Origin: Candidatus Methanoplasma sp. | Lineage (GTDB): Archaea; Thermoplasmatota; Thermoplasmata; Methanomassiliicoccales; Methanomethylophilaceae | Length of the DNA: 46,022 nt | Assembly: GCA_031256955.1 (NCBI GenBank) | Contig: JAIRPP010000006.1 | Span: 1-46,022, forward strand | Reading direction: 5' to 3' | Part shown: positions 1 through 7,613 of the stretch, piece by piece | How the letters are laid out: each line of letters opens with the position of its first letter | Numbering within the stretch: the stretch's first letter is position 1 | Translations under genes and position numbers: made by a program | The notes under the pieces: generated by a model | Seen by the model: only the letters and a program-made list of their open reading frames with translations | Told to the model about the DNA's origin: nothing | Database searches by the model: none

Positions 1-470
1 CACCCTGTGAGCGAGAAGCCCGACCTGCTCAGCGGGGAGTCCGCGCCGTACGTGTGCGAGGAGTCCTCGGTCGCGCCCATGACCTCGTAGGAGGCGTAGA
101 GCGGCTTGTTCGGGTCGTATCTTATGGTGTACGAGGACGGGCCCCACAGGGCGTACAGCGTCACGTCGCACTCGACGGGCTCCGCCGAGAACACCCACGG
201 GTCGGTGCAGGCGGGGTCCTCGAACCACCCGCCGAACACGCTGCCCGGCTTAGTGGGCGCGGGCGGGGCGTATATGTACGCCCCGTGGTCAACCCCGCGG
301 ACCGGGTCCACGTAGGTCCCGCCGCGGGAGTCGAAGGTCACCGTGTATCCGTCGCTCCCCCCGTCGGAGGAGCCCCCCCGCCCGCCGAGGGCGGCGAAGG
401 CGCCGGCGACGGCGAGCGCGGCGACGAGCGCGGCTAGCGCTATCGCCATGAATCTCTTGTTATTCTCCAA
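1..470 (-). CDS. Secreted InlB-type repeat surface protein (N-terminal part, cut by window edge)
   Basis: This reading frame is open from its start to the left edge, so only the first ~156 residues are visible. A short charged stretch (NNKR) is followed by a strongly hydrophobic Ala/Leu/Val segment, then a Gly/Ser linker, which together look like a signal peptide or signal anchor. Next comes one complete InlB B-repeat-like unit of ~65 residues, recognisable by YTVTFDSRGG, the FGGWFEDPACTDPW core and CDVTLYALW, and then the start of a second unit (SYTIRYDPNK). Such repeats are found in extracellular adhesin-like proteins. I place the start at the TTG at 470, because GGGGG lies 8 bases upstream and this start keeps the basic residues before the hydrophobic core; an ATG at 449 is the alternative. 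Ligand and role are unknown. Confidence 0.75.
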   Translation of the reverse strand, partial: MENNKRFMAIALAALVAALAVAGAFAALGGRGGSSDGGSDGYTVTFDSRGGTYVDPVRGVDHGAYIYAPPAPTKPGSVFGGWFEDPACTDPWVFSAEPVECDVTLYALWGPSSYTIRYDPNKPLYASYEVMGATEDSSHTYGADSPLSRSGFSLTG

Positions 471-501
471 GAATGTTTCCCCCAGCCTGTTTAGGGGGTC
501 G

Positions 502-513
502 TATCTTTATATG
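502..513 (-). promoter_or_regulatory. Probable TATA promoter of the InlB-repeat gene
   Basis: On the minus strand this reads GCATATAAAGAT, a good archaeal TATA box. It would place transcription start near 482, about 12 bases before the TTG start and just before the GGGGG Shine-Dalgarno-like run. Confidence 0.5.
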
Positions 514-759
514 CTTTTCTCAAACTGGACGGCTGTGCCCGGCTATCTGACCGCGCACCGGATCCCGCGCCATCCCGTGCGGAGAGGACCCCCGCGGCTG
601 GATCGGCGACATTCCGCTAATCTCCCTCCGTGCGCCGGATCCTCGGGAGGGACGCCTCGGGGGGCGCTTCCGCAGGGCTCGCGGGCGCGCCACGCGGATA
701 CAATATGGACGTATCGTCCTACTTGTCCGAACGCCCTGCCAGTGGAACGCCCGATCATG

Positions 760-767
760 TTATATCC
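760..767 (+). promoter_or_regulatory. Candidate TATA box of the dockerin/binding-protein gene
   Basis: TTATATCC lies about 33 bases before the ATG at 796, which would give a leader of only a few bases. It sits in a locally AT-rich patch within GC-rich DNA. Confidence 0.35.
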
Positions 768-795
768 TATTGGATTATACTGCCAAGAGATACCC

Positions 796-2082
796 ATGAT
801 CAGCACCAAGATAATCGCCGTGGCGGTCGTGGCGGTCGTAGCCGCCGCGGGAGCGGGGCTGTACCTTATGATGGACAAGGACCCCGCCAAGTACAGGTCC
901 TCCGACGACACCGGCCGCCTGATGATATACGGCAACGCGAACAACGACGACTACCTCGACCAGGAGGACATAGACGCCCTCGAGAAGATGATCGCGGGCG
1001 AGATCCCGGAGACCAAGTACGCCGACGCGAACCTCGACGGGAAAGTCGATCAGAAGGACCTCGACATGGTCAAGAGGATGGTCAAGCGCGAGAAGATGAC
1101 CATCAACTACGACTACTACTATGACGGCAAGATCCTCCAGGGCGAGGTCAAGTACCCCATAGAGAAGGCCGCCGTGGTCGGGACGAACGTGCTCGTAGCC
1201 ATGAAGGCCGTAGGCGCGGTCGGAAAGATCGCCTGCGTGTCTGGCGGAGCCATCGACACGACCCTGCACTCTGATATAGTGAGCCTCCCTAAAATCAGCA
1301 ACAGCGTTTTCCAGGCGAACGCAGAGGAAGTGTCGAAATACCCCGTATCTGCATTGATCACCCTGGATACCGCGTCATACGTCCCCAACCACGCCGACTT
1401 CACGGCGGCGGGGATAAACGTGGTCAGGATATCCGCATCGGACGGGGTCGAATCCATCTCTGGAGTCATCACCCTGGGGTACCTCTTCCAGTGCGAGGAC
1501 CGCGCCAACAGCTACGCCGAGTTCTGCGACACGATCCTGAACAACATACAATCTAGAACAAAGGATATAGCGTCCGCCGACCGCGTCACCGCGCTCAGCG
1601 TCACCATGACCTACTACGTCGGCGGGACGTCCTCGGACTACTACGCCGCCACGCAGCTCGCCGGAGCCAGGAACCTGGCGGACTGGCCCGACAGGACTAA
1701 GAAATTCATGGAGGGGGAGGAATGGCTGCTGGAGCCGAAGTATCAGGCGAAATACATAATCCATGTGCGCGGAGGCGAAGAGATGGGGTACGGACAAAGG
1801 ACAACGGATGAGATAAAAACCATCTGGAACAAGTACTCTGTTTACTTCACCGCCATGGATGCATACAAGTCCGGCGGATACATGATCCTGAACGGCAACA
1901 TGCCCGTCCCGGTGAGGATGGCGTACATGGCGTCGATATTCTACCCGGACATATTCGGGGCGGACTACGGCGAGAAGATGAACCAGGAGTTCGTGGACAA
2001 GTTCGTGGACAACCTCCATTCGTCTGGATACGACGTGAAAAACGGAGTCTTCTTGATAAAGAAGGACATGGTCACAGGCTGA
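796..2082 (+). CDS. Dockerin-domain periplasmic-type substrate-binding protein
   Basis: The product is a 428-residue exported protein. Residues 5-25 form a hydrophobic signal peptide or anchor. Residues ~43-97 form a dockerin-like pair of EF-hand-type loops (GNANNDDYLDQEDI and ADANLDGKVDQKDL, each followed by a helix), the type I dockerin pattern that binds Ca2+ and, in bacteria, cohesins. The rest (~115-428) resembles the Peripla_BP_2 fold of iron-siderophore or cobalamin ABC transporter binding proteins: a VVGTN..VAMKAVGAVGKIACVSG opening region and an ALITLDTASY...AAGINVVRI segment. The ORF is open further upstream, but ATG 796 is the start that puts the hydrophobic segment at the N-terminus and lies just after a TATA-like box. 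No permease or ATPase genes are adjacent, so the substrate is unknown. A corrinoid or iron chelate is a guess from the family. Confidence 0.75.
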   Translation: MISTKIIAVAVVAVVAAAGAGLYLMMDKDPAKYRSSDDTGRLMIYGNANNDDYLDQEDIDALEKMIAGEIPETKYADANLDGKVDQKDLDMVKRMVKREKMTINYDYYYDGKILQGEVKYPIEKAAVVGTNVLVAMKAVGAVGKIACVSGGAIDTTLHSDIVSLPKISNSVFQANAEEVSKYPVSALITLDTASYVPNHADFTAAGINVVRISASDGVESISGVITLGYLFQCEDRANSYAEFCDTILNNIQSRTKDIASADRVTALSVTMTYYVGGTSSDYYAATQLAGARNLADWPDRTKKFMEGEEWLLEPKYQAKYIIHVRGGEEMGYGQRTTDEIKTIWNKYSVYFTAMDAYKSGGYMILNGNMPVPVRMAYMASIFYPDIFGADYGEKMNQEFVDKFVDNLHSSGYDVKNGVFLIKKDMVTG

Positions 2083-2269
2083 GGACGGGATCATTAAACC
2101 TTTTCTCATAATTTTATCTTCTTCCGTAAGAGAAGCCTGTCTTCGAACCTGCATTCTGAGATGCTCGAGAGCCGTGTTAAAATAAACACAAATGACCTGT
2201 GCCGTTAGAAATTTGCCATATGAACAATTCATACTTTAGAAAAATCCATCCAAATCATAGAATTTCAGA

Positions 2270-2548
2270 TTATTCGAATAGATCCGAATGCGTTCCTGTC
2301 CTAAATGCTATGAGAACCAATCCATTTTCGACTATAGTATAGATCAATAGCCAATCTGAAGTAATGTGGCATTCGCGAAACCCGTTGTATTCTCCTTTTA
2401 GAGGATGATCCATATAGGAAGGCGACAACCTTTTGCCTTCTACTAATTCTTTCAGGACTGCCCTCAGAGCGTCCAGGTCATACCCGCGCTTTTTGACTCT
2501 CTTGAAATCTTTCATGAATCTATGCGTGGTCCTGAGCTCTCTCTTCAT
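2270..2548 (-). CDS. yafQ: YafQ-type mRNA interferase toxin (RelE/ParE superfamily)
   Basis: The 92-residue product has the family's usual length. It carries the YafQ signatures: KRVKKRGYD near the N-terminus, YMDHPLKGEY, ECHITSDWLLIY and RTGTHSDLF at the end, including the His and Asp residues used for ribosome-dependent mRNA cleavage in E. coli YafQ. Its ATG overlaps the stop of the antitoxin gene by four bases (ATGA), the classic toxin-antitoxin arrangement with the antitoxin first. It ends in TAA, one of only two genes here that do not end in TGA. Base composition is much more AT-rich than the surroundings, suggesting horizontal acquisition. It is predicted to inhibit translation when the antitoxin is degraded. 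Confidence 0.9.
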   Translation of the reverse strand: MKRELRTTHRFMKDFKRVKKRGYDLDALRAVLKELVEGKRLSPSYMDHPLKGEYNGFRECHITSDWLLIYTIVENGLVLIAFRTGTHSDLFE

Positions 2549-2823
2549 TTGTCAAGCTCCGCAAACAGCTCCTCGACTGAGGAATAAGACTTCACTTTCT
2601 TTTTTCCAGAAATGATGTCACGACCCTCTGCAATGGCTTCTTCTGTCTCTGCATTGAATTTGGGCTGACGAAGCTCAAACGGGAGCCCACCAACCATGAT
2701 AGATTGATATAGAAACATGTTTAGAGCATCAGACATCCTGAGACCAAAAGAAGAGTACAGTTGTTCCGCATCCTCTTTTATATTTGGATCTACACGAAAG
2801 TTGATAGTTGCGCTTTTAGCCAA
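2545..2823 (-). CDS. dinJ: DinJ/RelB-type antitoxin
   Basis: The 92-residue product has an N-terminal ribbon-helix-helix DNA-binding segment (AKSATINFRVDPNIKEDAEQ) followed by RMSDALNMFLYQSI and LPFELRQP, the DinJ/RelB pattern. The C-terminal half (VKSYSSVEELFAELDK) is the expected toxin-wrapping region. I chose the TTG at 2823 because AAGGTGG lies seven bases upstream and homologues begin at this point. Earlier in-frame ATGs at 2844 and 2862 would add a non-family extension. It forms an operon with the downstream toxin (four-base overlap) and by family precedent represses its own promoter alone and with the toxin. Confidence 0.88.
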   Translation of the reverse strand: MAKSATINFRVDPNIKEDAEQLYSSFGLRMSDALNMFLYQSIMVGGLPFELRQPKFNAETEEAIAEGRDIISGKKKVKSYSSVEELFAELDK

Positions 2824-3166
2824 TGTAACCACCTTGCGATACATTCTAATTACATAGGACATACAAAAACATGCCTACAACATATTCTCTAGATCTCGAT
2901 TCTGATGCCCGCCCTCATCAAAGATATAGATTCGTTCTCAGTTGAGAAACCTAGACATAACTGGCGAGTATGAAGGACTATGGCGATCCGAAGTGCGCTA
3001 TGAGACGAGTTTAAAACGTTTCTTTAAGCACTTTCCGTAACAGAAAGCACAGATTGCTCAATACAAACCCCATCAAAAACTATATTGGTGTTCTGATTCA
3101 CAGACCTGACGGTAACTAAAATTGCCATATTTACGCGATATCGTTTTTATCGCCGCCGCGGATTGC
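2824..3166. other. AT-rich intergenic region beside the toxin-antitoxin pair
   Basis: These 343 bases must hold the leftward promoter of the antitoxin gene and the rightward promoter of the methyltransferase gene; a candidate for the latter is the T-rich stretch around 3142-3152. The composition is clearly more AT-rich than the flanks. A 32-codon rightward frame (TTG at 2942 to TAA at 3040) is present but too short to trust. TTCCGTAACAGAA at 3033-3045 nearly repeats TTCCGTAAGAGAA at 2122-2134 on the other side of the toxin-antitoxin pair. Confidence 0.4.
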
Positions 3167-3805
3167 ATGGCCGTGAAGATCGACGGCTCCATAAGGATCG
3201 AGGGGGACGGCGAGGTGTACCCCCCATCGGAGGACACGTACCTGTTGATAGAGTCCCTCGAGGTCCGCCCGGGCGAATCCGTCCTGGAGATCGGGTGCGG
3301 GTCGGGGATAGTGTCCATACATTGCGCCAAGCGCGGCGCGGCCGTGACGTGCGGCGACGTGAACCCGCGCGCCGTGGCCCTCGCCGCCAGGAACGCGGAG
3401 GCCAACGGGGCCTCGGTCCGCGCCGTCGAGACGGACGTGTTCTCCAACGTCGAGGGCTCCTTCGACCTGATAATCTTCAACCTCCCGTACCTCCCCGTGG
3501 AGGAGGAGGGGCTCCTGGCCCGCTCGTGGTCCGGGGGGGCGGACGGGGCGGGCCCGCTGCCTGCCCTCCTGGAGGGGGCTCCGTCGCGCCTCCGCCCTGG
3601 GGGCAGGCTCGCCATAGTCGTCTCGTCCCTCATGGACGGGGGGAGGCTCGGCTCCCTCCTGTCCGGATGGGACGCGAAGGTCCTGTCGGAGGCCCGGTTT
3701 TTCTTTGAGACGGTGAGCGTCCTCGAGCTCAGGCCCCGGACAGGATCTTGCCGATCTCCTCCGACAGGAGCTCGCTCGCCCTCTTCCCGTCTATCCTCCC
3801 TCTGA
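3167..3805 (+). CDS. HemK/PrmC-type protein methyltransferase (archaeal release factor glutamine methylation)
   Basis: The product is a 212-residue class I SAM-dependent methyltransferase. EVYPPSEDTYLLIESL is the typical opening of the archaeal/eukaryotic Mtq2 (HemK2) group, VLEIGCGSG is the SAM-binding motif I, and IIFNLPYLP contains the NPPY-like NLPY catalytic motif that holds the substrate glutamine. By family knowledge it methylates the GGQ glutamine of release factor aRF1, usually with a Trm112 partner. The start is the ATG at 3167; the frame is open upstream to 3122 but lacks family similarity there. The C-terminus runs 77 bases into the convergent gatE gene. The last ~25 residues (after SVLELRPR) look unlike the family, so the original end may have been lost. 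Confidence 0.85.
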   Translation: MAVKIDGSIRIEGDGEVYPPSEDTYLLIESLEVRPGESVLEIGCGSGIVSIHCAKRGAAVTCGDVNPRAVALAARNAEANGASVRAVETDVFSNVEGSFDLIIFNLPYLPVEEEGLLARSWSGGADGAGPLPALLEGAPSRLRPGGRLAIVVSSLMDGGRLGSLLSGWDAKVLSEARFFFETVSVLELRPRTGSCRSPPTGARSPSSRLSSL

Positions 3806-5591
3806 GCGCCCCCATCACGGGGCCCATCAGCGGGCCTATGGCGTCCGTCCCCTTGGAGCGGACGAAGTCCGCCCTCTCCGCCACTATCCTGGCGATCTCC
3901 GCGGCCGCATCGCCCTCTCCCACCGATTCCAGCCCCAGCTTCGACAGGGCCGCCCCGGGGGCGGAGCCCGCCGCCATCTCCCTCAGGATCAGGGGCATCG
4001 CCTCCTTGGAGAAGCGGCCCCCCTTCAGCATCGCGAACGCCTCCAGGACGTCCTCGTCGCCGATGGAGTCCGGGTCCAGGCCGTCGCGCTCCATCTCCGA
4101 GTACGTGTTCGAGAGGGCGGTGGCCGCCGCCTGCGCCATCCCGGTGGCGTCGGATATCCTCGCGAAGAGCGCGTCGCGCCCCCGCCTGACCATCTGCGAC
4201 GCCTGCTGGCCGTTCACGCCGTAGTCCCTGGCGAGGCGCGCCTCCGTCTGCTCCGGGAGCTCCGGCAGGGAAGAGCGCACGCGCGCCATCCTCTCCTCGG
4301 AGACCGGCTCCGGCGGGACGTCCGTCTCCGGGTACATCCTCGCCGCGCCCGGCAGCGGGCGGGAATACCTGGTGGTGCCGTCGGGCTGGGGGTCCCTCGT
4401 CTCCTCCGGCACCCCCGCCAGGGCCATGTTGGCCCTGCCGACCGCCATGGCCAGCGCGTCCCGCGCCCTCTTCTCCGGCGCGGCGCATATCGCGAAGGCC
4501 TCCCCGGGCCCGATGCCCAGGAACCCCCTGAGGGAGTCGACGAGCGCCTGCTCTATCCCGTAGTTCGGGAGCTCGTCCGAATGGAATATGCCTTTGACCC
4601 CCGCCGTCCTGGCGTACTGGGCCATCTCCGCGCCCAGGCGCAGCCTGCCGCCGTCCCCGTTCATGACCCCGTGGAACCCGGGCAGGCGGACGGCGACGAC
4701 CCTCCCGCCGGCGTCCAGCGCGCCCTTCACGACCTTCGAGGCGCACCCCTCGAACGCGGCGGTGGCGTCGACGGGCTCGAACGGGATCTCGCGGGCGCCC
4801 CTCTCCGCCAGGATCCCCTTCACGCGAAGCAGCATCTTCTGCCTCTCGATCTCCCCCCTCACGAAGTCGGGGAGCATCCTGAGCTCCTGCACCCCCTTGA
4901 TCTCTATGCGGGCGCCCCCGGGTATGGATATGTTGAGGTCCTCCCTTATCGTGCCTATCCCGCGCTTCACGCGCTTGGTCGCCCGCAGCAGGGTGCCTAT
5001 CCTGAGCGCGACCTCCATGACCTCCTCCGGGGTCCTCATGTCGGGCGCGGTCGCCACCTCTATCAGCGGTATCCCCAGGCGGTCCAGGCGGTACACGACC
5101 TCGTCGCCCCTGGCCTCTATCTTGCGGGCTGCGTCCTCCTCCAGGCAGACCGAGAGCACCCCTATGCTCCTCCCGTTCACGTCCACCGACCCGCCGGTGG
5201 CTATCAGCGAGGTCCTCTGGAACCCGGACGTGTTCGACCCGTCCACCACTATCTTCCTCATGAACTGTATCTCGTCCGCCACGTCGGAGCCGAGCATCGC
5301 GGCGAACGTCAGGGCCGTCTCCAGCGCGTCCGCGTTCACCGGGTGCGGGGGCTCGTCGTCCGTCTCCACCAGGCAGGACGAGGCGCAGCGCTGGTATCTG
5401 TACGCCAGCCCCCTCTTGGACTGCTCCAGCGCGGCCCTGTCCGTCTCCCCGGTCTCGCCCGCGGCCGGGCGCAGCCTCCTGACGCAGACCTCCGTCCCGG
5501 AGTCGCAGAGCTCGCTGCCGCAGGAGCAGAACAGCTTCCTGGTGTCGAGCTGCTGGTGTATCTCTATGCCGCACTTCATCTCGTCAGACAT
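3729..5591 (-). CDS. gatE: Glutamyl-tRNA(Gln) amidotransferase subunit E
   Basis: The 620-residue product has the normal length for GatE. The GatB/GatE cradle starts with KCGIEIHQQLDTRKLFCSC and continues with the RDLNIS-like REDLNISIPGG and GVQELRMLPD. A GAD-like insertion (near YARTAGVKGIFHSDELPNYG) marks it as GatE rather than GatB, and a C-terminal YqeY-like helical domain ends in EEIGKILSG. With GatD it converts Glu-tRNA(Gln) to Gln-tRNA(Gln), the archaeal route to glutaminyl-tRNA. It follows gatD with an eight-base overlap, so the two are co-translated. Its 3' end overlaps the convergent methyltransferase gene by 77 bases. Confidence 0.95.
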   Translation of the reverse strand: MSDEMKCGIEIHQQLDTRKLFCSCGSELCDSGTEVCVRRLRPAAGETGETDRAALEQSKRGLAYRYQRCASSCLVETDDEPPHPVNADALETALTFAAMLGSDVADEIQFMRKIVVDGSNTSGFQRTSLIATGGSVDVNGRSIGVLSVCLEEDAARKIEARGDEVVYRLDRLGIPLIEVATAPDMRTPEEVMEVALRIGTLLRATKRVKRGIGTIREDLNISIPGGARIEIKGVQELRMLPDFVRGEIERQKMLLRVKGILAERGAREIPFEPVDATAAFEGCASKVVKGALDAGGRVVAVRLPGFHGVMNGDGGRLRLGAEMAQYARTAGVKGIFHSDELPNYGIEQALVDSLRGFLGIGPGEAFAICAAPEKRARDALAMAVGRANMALAGVPEETRDPQPDGTTRYSRPLPGAARMYPETDVPPEPVSEERMARVRSSLPELPEQTEARLARDYGVNGQQASQMVRRGRDALFARISDATGMAQAAATALSNTYSEMERDGLDPDSIGDEDVLEAFAMLKGGRFSKEAMPLILREMAAGSAPGAALSKLGLESVGEGDAAAEIARIVAERADFVRSKGTDAIGPLMGPVMGALRGRIDGKRASELLSEEIGKILSGA

Positions 5592-6879
5592 CGGTCTCCC
5601 TCCTGTCCCCGGACTCGGAGGCCAGCGGCGCCGCCATGATCCTCTCCGCCTCCTCCGCGCTCCCCGAGTTGGCGAGCGCCCACATCAGCTTGACGTACGC
5701 CGTCTCCGGCAGCATGTCCCCCACGGGGATCGCGCCGGCGGACAGCATGTCCCTGCCCGTGGAGTACACGTTGAGGTTGGTGGACCCGCCCAGGCACTGC
5801 GACGCGATCGCCACCACCGACCCGTTCTCGCGCGCCTTCTTTATCAAGGGCACCATCGCCTCGCCGACGTGGCCGAGGCCCGAGCCCGCTATCACTATGC
5901 CCCTGCTCCCCTCGAACACGGGCCCGAAGACCGCGGGGTCCATGCCGGGATAGTACTGCAGGAGGACCGTCCTCTCCTCCATGGCGCATCTGGCGGAGAC
6001 CCTGCCCCCGTGCGCGGGCGAGCCCGGGCATGAAAAGGATATCCCGTCCGCGCCTATGCGCGCGACCGGCTTCGCGTTCACGCTGCGGAACGCGTCGCGC
6101 CTGGACGTGTGCATCTTCCTGACCCTCGTCCCCGCGTGGGCGGCGAAGGAATCGTCGGACAGGCCGTCGTGCATGACGACGAACACGCCCGCGCGGCCGC
6201 CCTCCAGGCAGAGCCTCAGGGCGGCGGACAGGTTCGACGGCGCGTCCGACGACGGCCTGTCCGAAGACCTCTGGGCCCCCACCAGGACCACGGGCTTCCC
6301 GAGCCCCTCCAGCATGAACGAGAGGGCGGCGGCGGTGTACCCCATGGTGTCCGTGCCGTGCGGTATTATGGCAGCGTCCGCCCCGGCGTTGAGCTCCTCC
6401 GCCACGGCCTCGGCCAGGATCTGCCAGTGCCTCACGCCCATGTTCTCCGAGAACACGGAGAAGAGCGCCCTCGCCCTCAGGTCCGCCGCGCCCCTCAGCT
6501 CCGGGACGGCGGAGACCAGCTCCTCCGCGGTCATCGCGGGATGGACCGCGCCGGTCCTGTAATCGACGTACGAGGCTATGGTCCCGCCGGTGCCTATGAT
6601 GGCTATCCGGGGCAGGCCCTCGGAGCGATGCGCCTCCGCCCGGGCGGGGCGCCTCTCCGGCGGGGGGGACTCCACCCTTATGGAAGACCCCTCCGCCATC
6701 CTCACGCCGATGTTGTACCCGCTGCCCAGCTTCAGCACGACCGCGTCCGGGGAGCTGAACTCGTGGTGGGGCATGAGGACTCCCCGGTGCGTCCTGCCGT
6801 TGGACGAGACCTCCACGAGGGCGCCCTCCGCGGCACCGGCCGCGGACAGCGCCTTGGATAATTCTTCCGAATAGCTCAT
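5584..6879 (-). CDS. gatD: Glutamyl-tRNA(Gln) amidotransferase subunit D (asparaginase-type)
   Basis: The 431-residue product begins with a small beta domain (~1-70, GxxHRGVLMP...) characteristic of GatD and continues as a type I asparaginase-like amidase. Visible active-site motifs are IGTGGTIAS (~95-103, nucleophile Thr), HGTDTMG (~174-180) and LVGAQRSSDRPSSD, and RVRKMHTSRRDAF is a family-conserved stretch. It releases ammonia from glutamine for transamidation by GatE. It is the first gene of a leftward gatD-gatE operon and starts 73 bases from the divergent hypB, so the two share a compact promoter region. Confidence 0.95.
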   Translation of the reverse strand: MSYSEELSKALSAAGAAEGALVEVSSNGRTHRGVLMPHHEFSSPDAVVLKLGSGYNIGVRMAEGSSIRVESPPPERRPARAEAHRSEGLPRIAIIGTGGTIASYVDYRTGAVHPAMTAEELVSAVPELRGAADLRARALFSVFSENMGVRHWQILAEAVAEELNAGADAAIIPHGTDTMGYTAAALSFMLEGLGKPVVLVGAQRSSDRPSSDAPSNLSAALRLCLEGGRAGVFVVMHDGLSDDSFAAHAGTRVRKMHTSRRDAFRSVNAKPVARIGADGISFSCPGSPAHGGRVSARCAMEERTVLLQYYPGMDPAVFGPVFEGSRGIVIAGSGLGHVGEAMVPLIKKARENGSVVAIASQCLGGSTNLNVYSTGRDMLSAGAIPVGDMLPETAYVKLMWALANSGSAEEAERIMAAPLASESGDRRETDV

Positions 6880-6908
6880 TGCACTCGGTCAGCGGTAGCG
6901 TGGGCGGA

Positions 6909-6932
6909 CGTATAAGGATAGTGTTTAATTAT
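6909..6932. promoter_or_regulatory. Divergent promoter region of gatD and hypB
   Basis: TTTAATTAT (6924-6932) is centred about 26 bases before the hypB ATG and would give a leaderless hypB transcript. TCCTTATACG on the minus strand (around 6909-6918) is a candidate TATA box for gatD, giving a start near 6887. Confidence 0.45.
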
Positions 6933-6952
6933 GATGAGGCGGTCATGCCCGT

Positions 6953-7603
6953 ATGCACATGGTCCAAATGGGAAAGGAATACGACGTGCTCAAGGAGAAC
7001 AGCCGGATCGCCCATTCGAACTACCGCCGCCTCAAGGAGCACGGGGTGAGGTGCATCGAGGTCATGGGCTCCATCGGGTCGGGAAAGACCGCCTTCATAA
7101 TCAAGGTGGGCGAGATCCTGAGGGCGAAGGGGCTCAGGGTGTGCGCCATAGCGGGGGACGTGACGGGGGAGGACGACTACCGCAGGATGACGGACTCGGG
7201 CCTGGACTCCGTGAACTGCAACACGGGGCGCGAATGCCATCTGGACGCGGAGATGGTCCGCAGGGTCCTCGACGGGATGGATCTGGAGAAGTACGACGTG
7301 ATCTTCATAGAGAACGTCGGGAACCTGGTTTGCCCGGCGGACTTCCCGCTGGGGGCCGATTACCGCGTTGTGATAATATCCACCACCGAAGGGGACGATA
7401 TGGTGAGAAAGCACCACGACATTTTTATCCATTCGGATGTTGCGATACTGAACAAGACCGACATCGCCGAGGCGGTCGACGTCGATCCCGAGATTATAGA
7501 GAGGGATTACGCGAAGCTGACCGGCGGATTGAAGAAGATGCACAGATGCAGCGTGAAGAGATCCTGGGGGATGGAGGAGATCCTTCGCGCATTGGACCTA
7601 TGA
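6953..7603 (+). CDS. hypB: Hydrogenase nickel incorporation GTPase HypB
   Basis: The 216-residue product is a SIMIBI-class GTPase. It has a Walker A GSIGSGKT (~41-48), the HypB metal-site motif GRECHLDA (Cys and His that bind Ni/Zn at the dimer interface), FIENVGNLVCPADF with the second metal-site Cys, and NKTDIAEA as the GTP-specificity motif. It lacks the N-terminal His-rich or CxxCGC nickel stores of many bacterial HypB proteins. Its role is GTP-dependent nickel delivery to NiFe hydrogenases, which in methanogens of this type would serve the Mvh hydrogenase linked to heterodisulfide reductase. hypA is not adjacent. The gene sits ten bases upstream of purD. Confidence 0.95.
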   Translation: MHMVQMGKEYDVLKENSRIAHSNYRRLKEHGVRCIEVMGSIGSGKTAFIIKVGEILRAKGLRVCAIAGDVTGEDDYRRMTDSGLDSVNCNTGRECHLDAEMVRRVLDGMDLEKYDVIFIENVGNLVCPADFPLGADYRVVIISTTEGDDMVRKHHDIFIHSDVAILNKTDIAEAVDVDPEIIERDYAKLTGGLKKMHRCSVKRSWGMEEILRALDL

Positions 7604-7613
7604 GGCTGTTCAC

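Larger units (their letters stand above)
471..795. other. Intergenic region between divergent surface-protein genes
   Basis: This 325-base stretch separates two divergently transcribed genes. It holds the TATA box of the leftward gene (around 508) and a candidate TATA (760-767) for the rightward gene. The middle (about 540-720) is GC-rich, and I found no convincing coding frame, tRNA or riboswitch in it. Confidence 0.5.

Noticed and set aside
471-795. Possible cobalamin or other riboswitch ahead of the binding-protein gene
   Set aside because: I looked for the B12-box and paired core elements because of the binding-protein family, but found no convincing match, and the candidate TATA box would leave almost no leader.
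2942-3040. 32-codon rightward frame (TTG start, TAA stop) beside the toxin-antitoxin pair
   Set aside because: No ribosome site, no recognisable family, and located in AT-rich intergenic DNA where short frames are expected.
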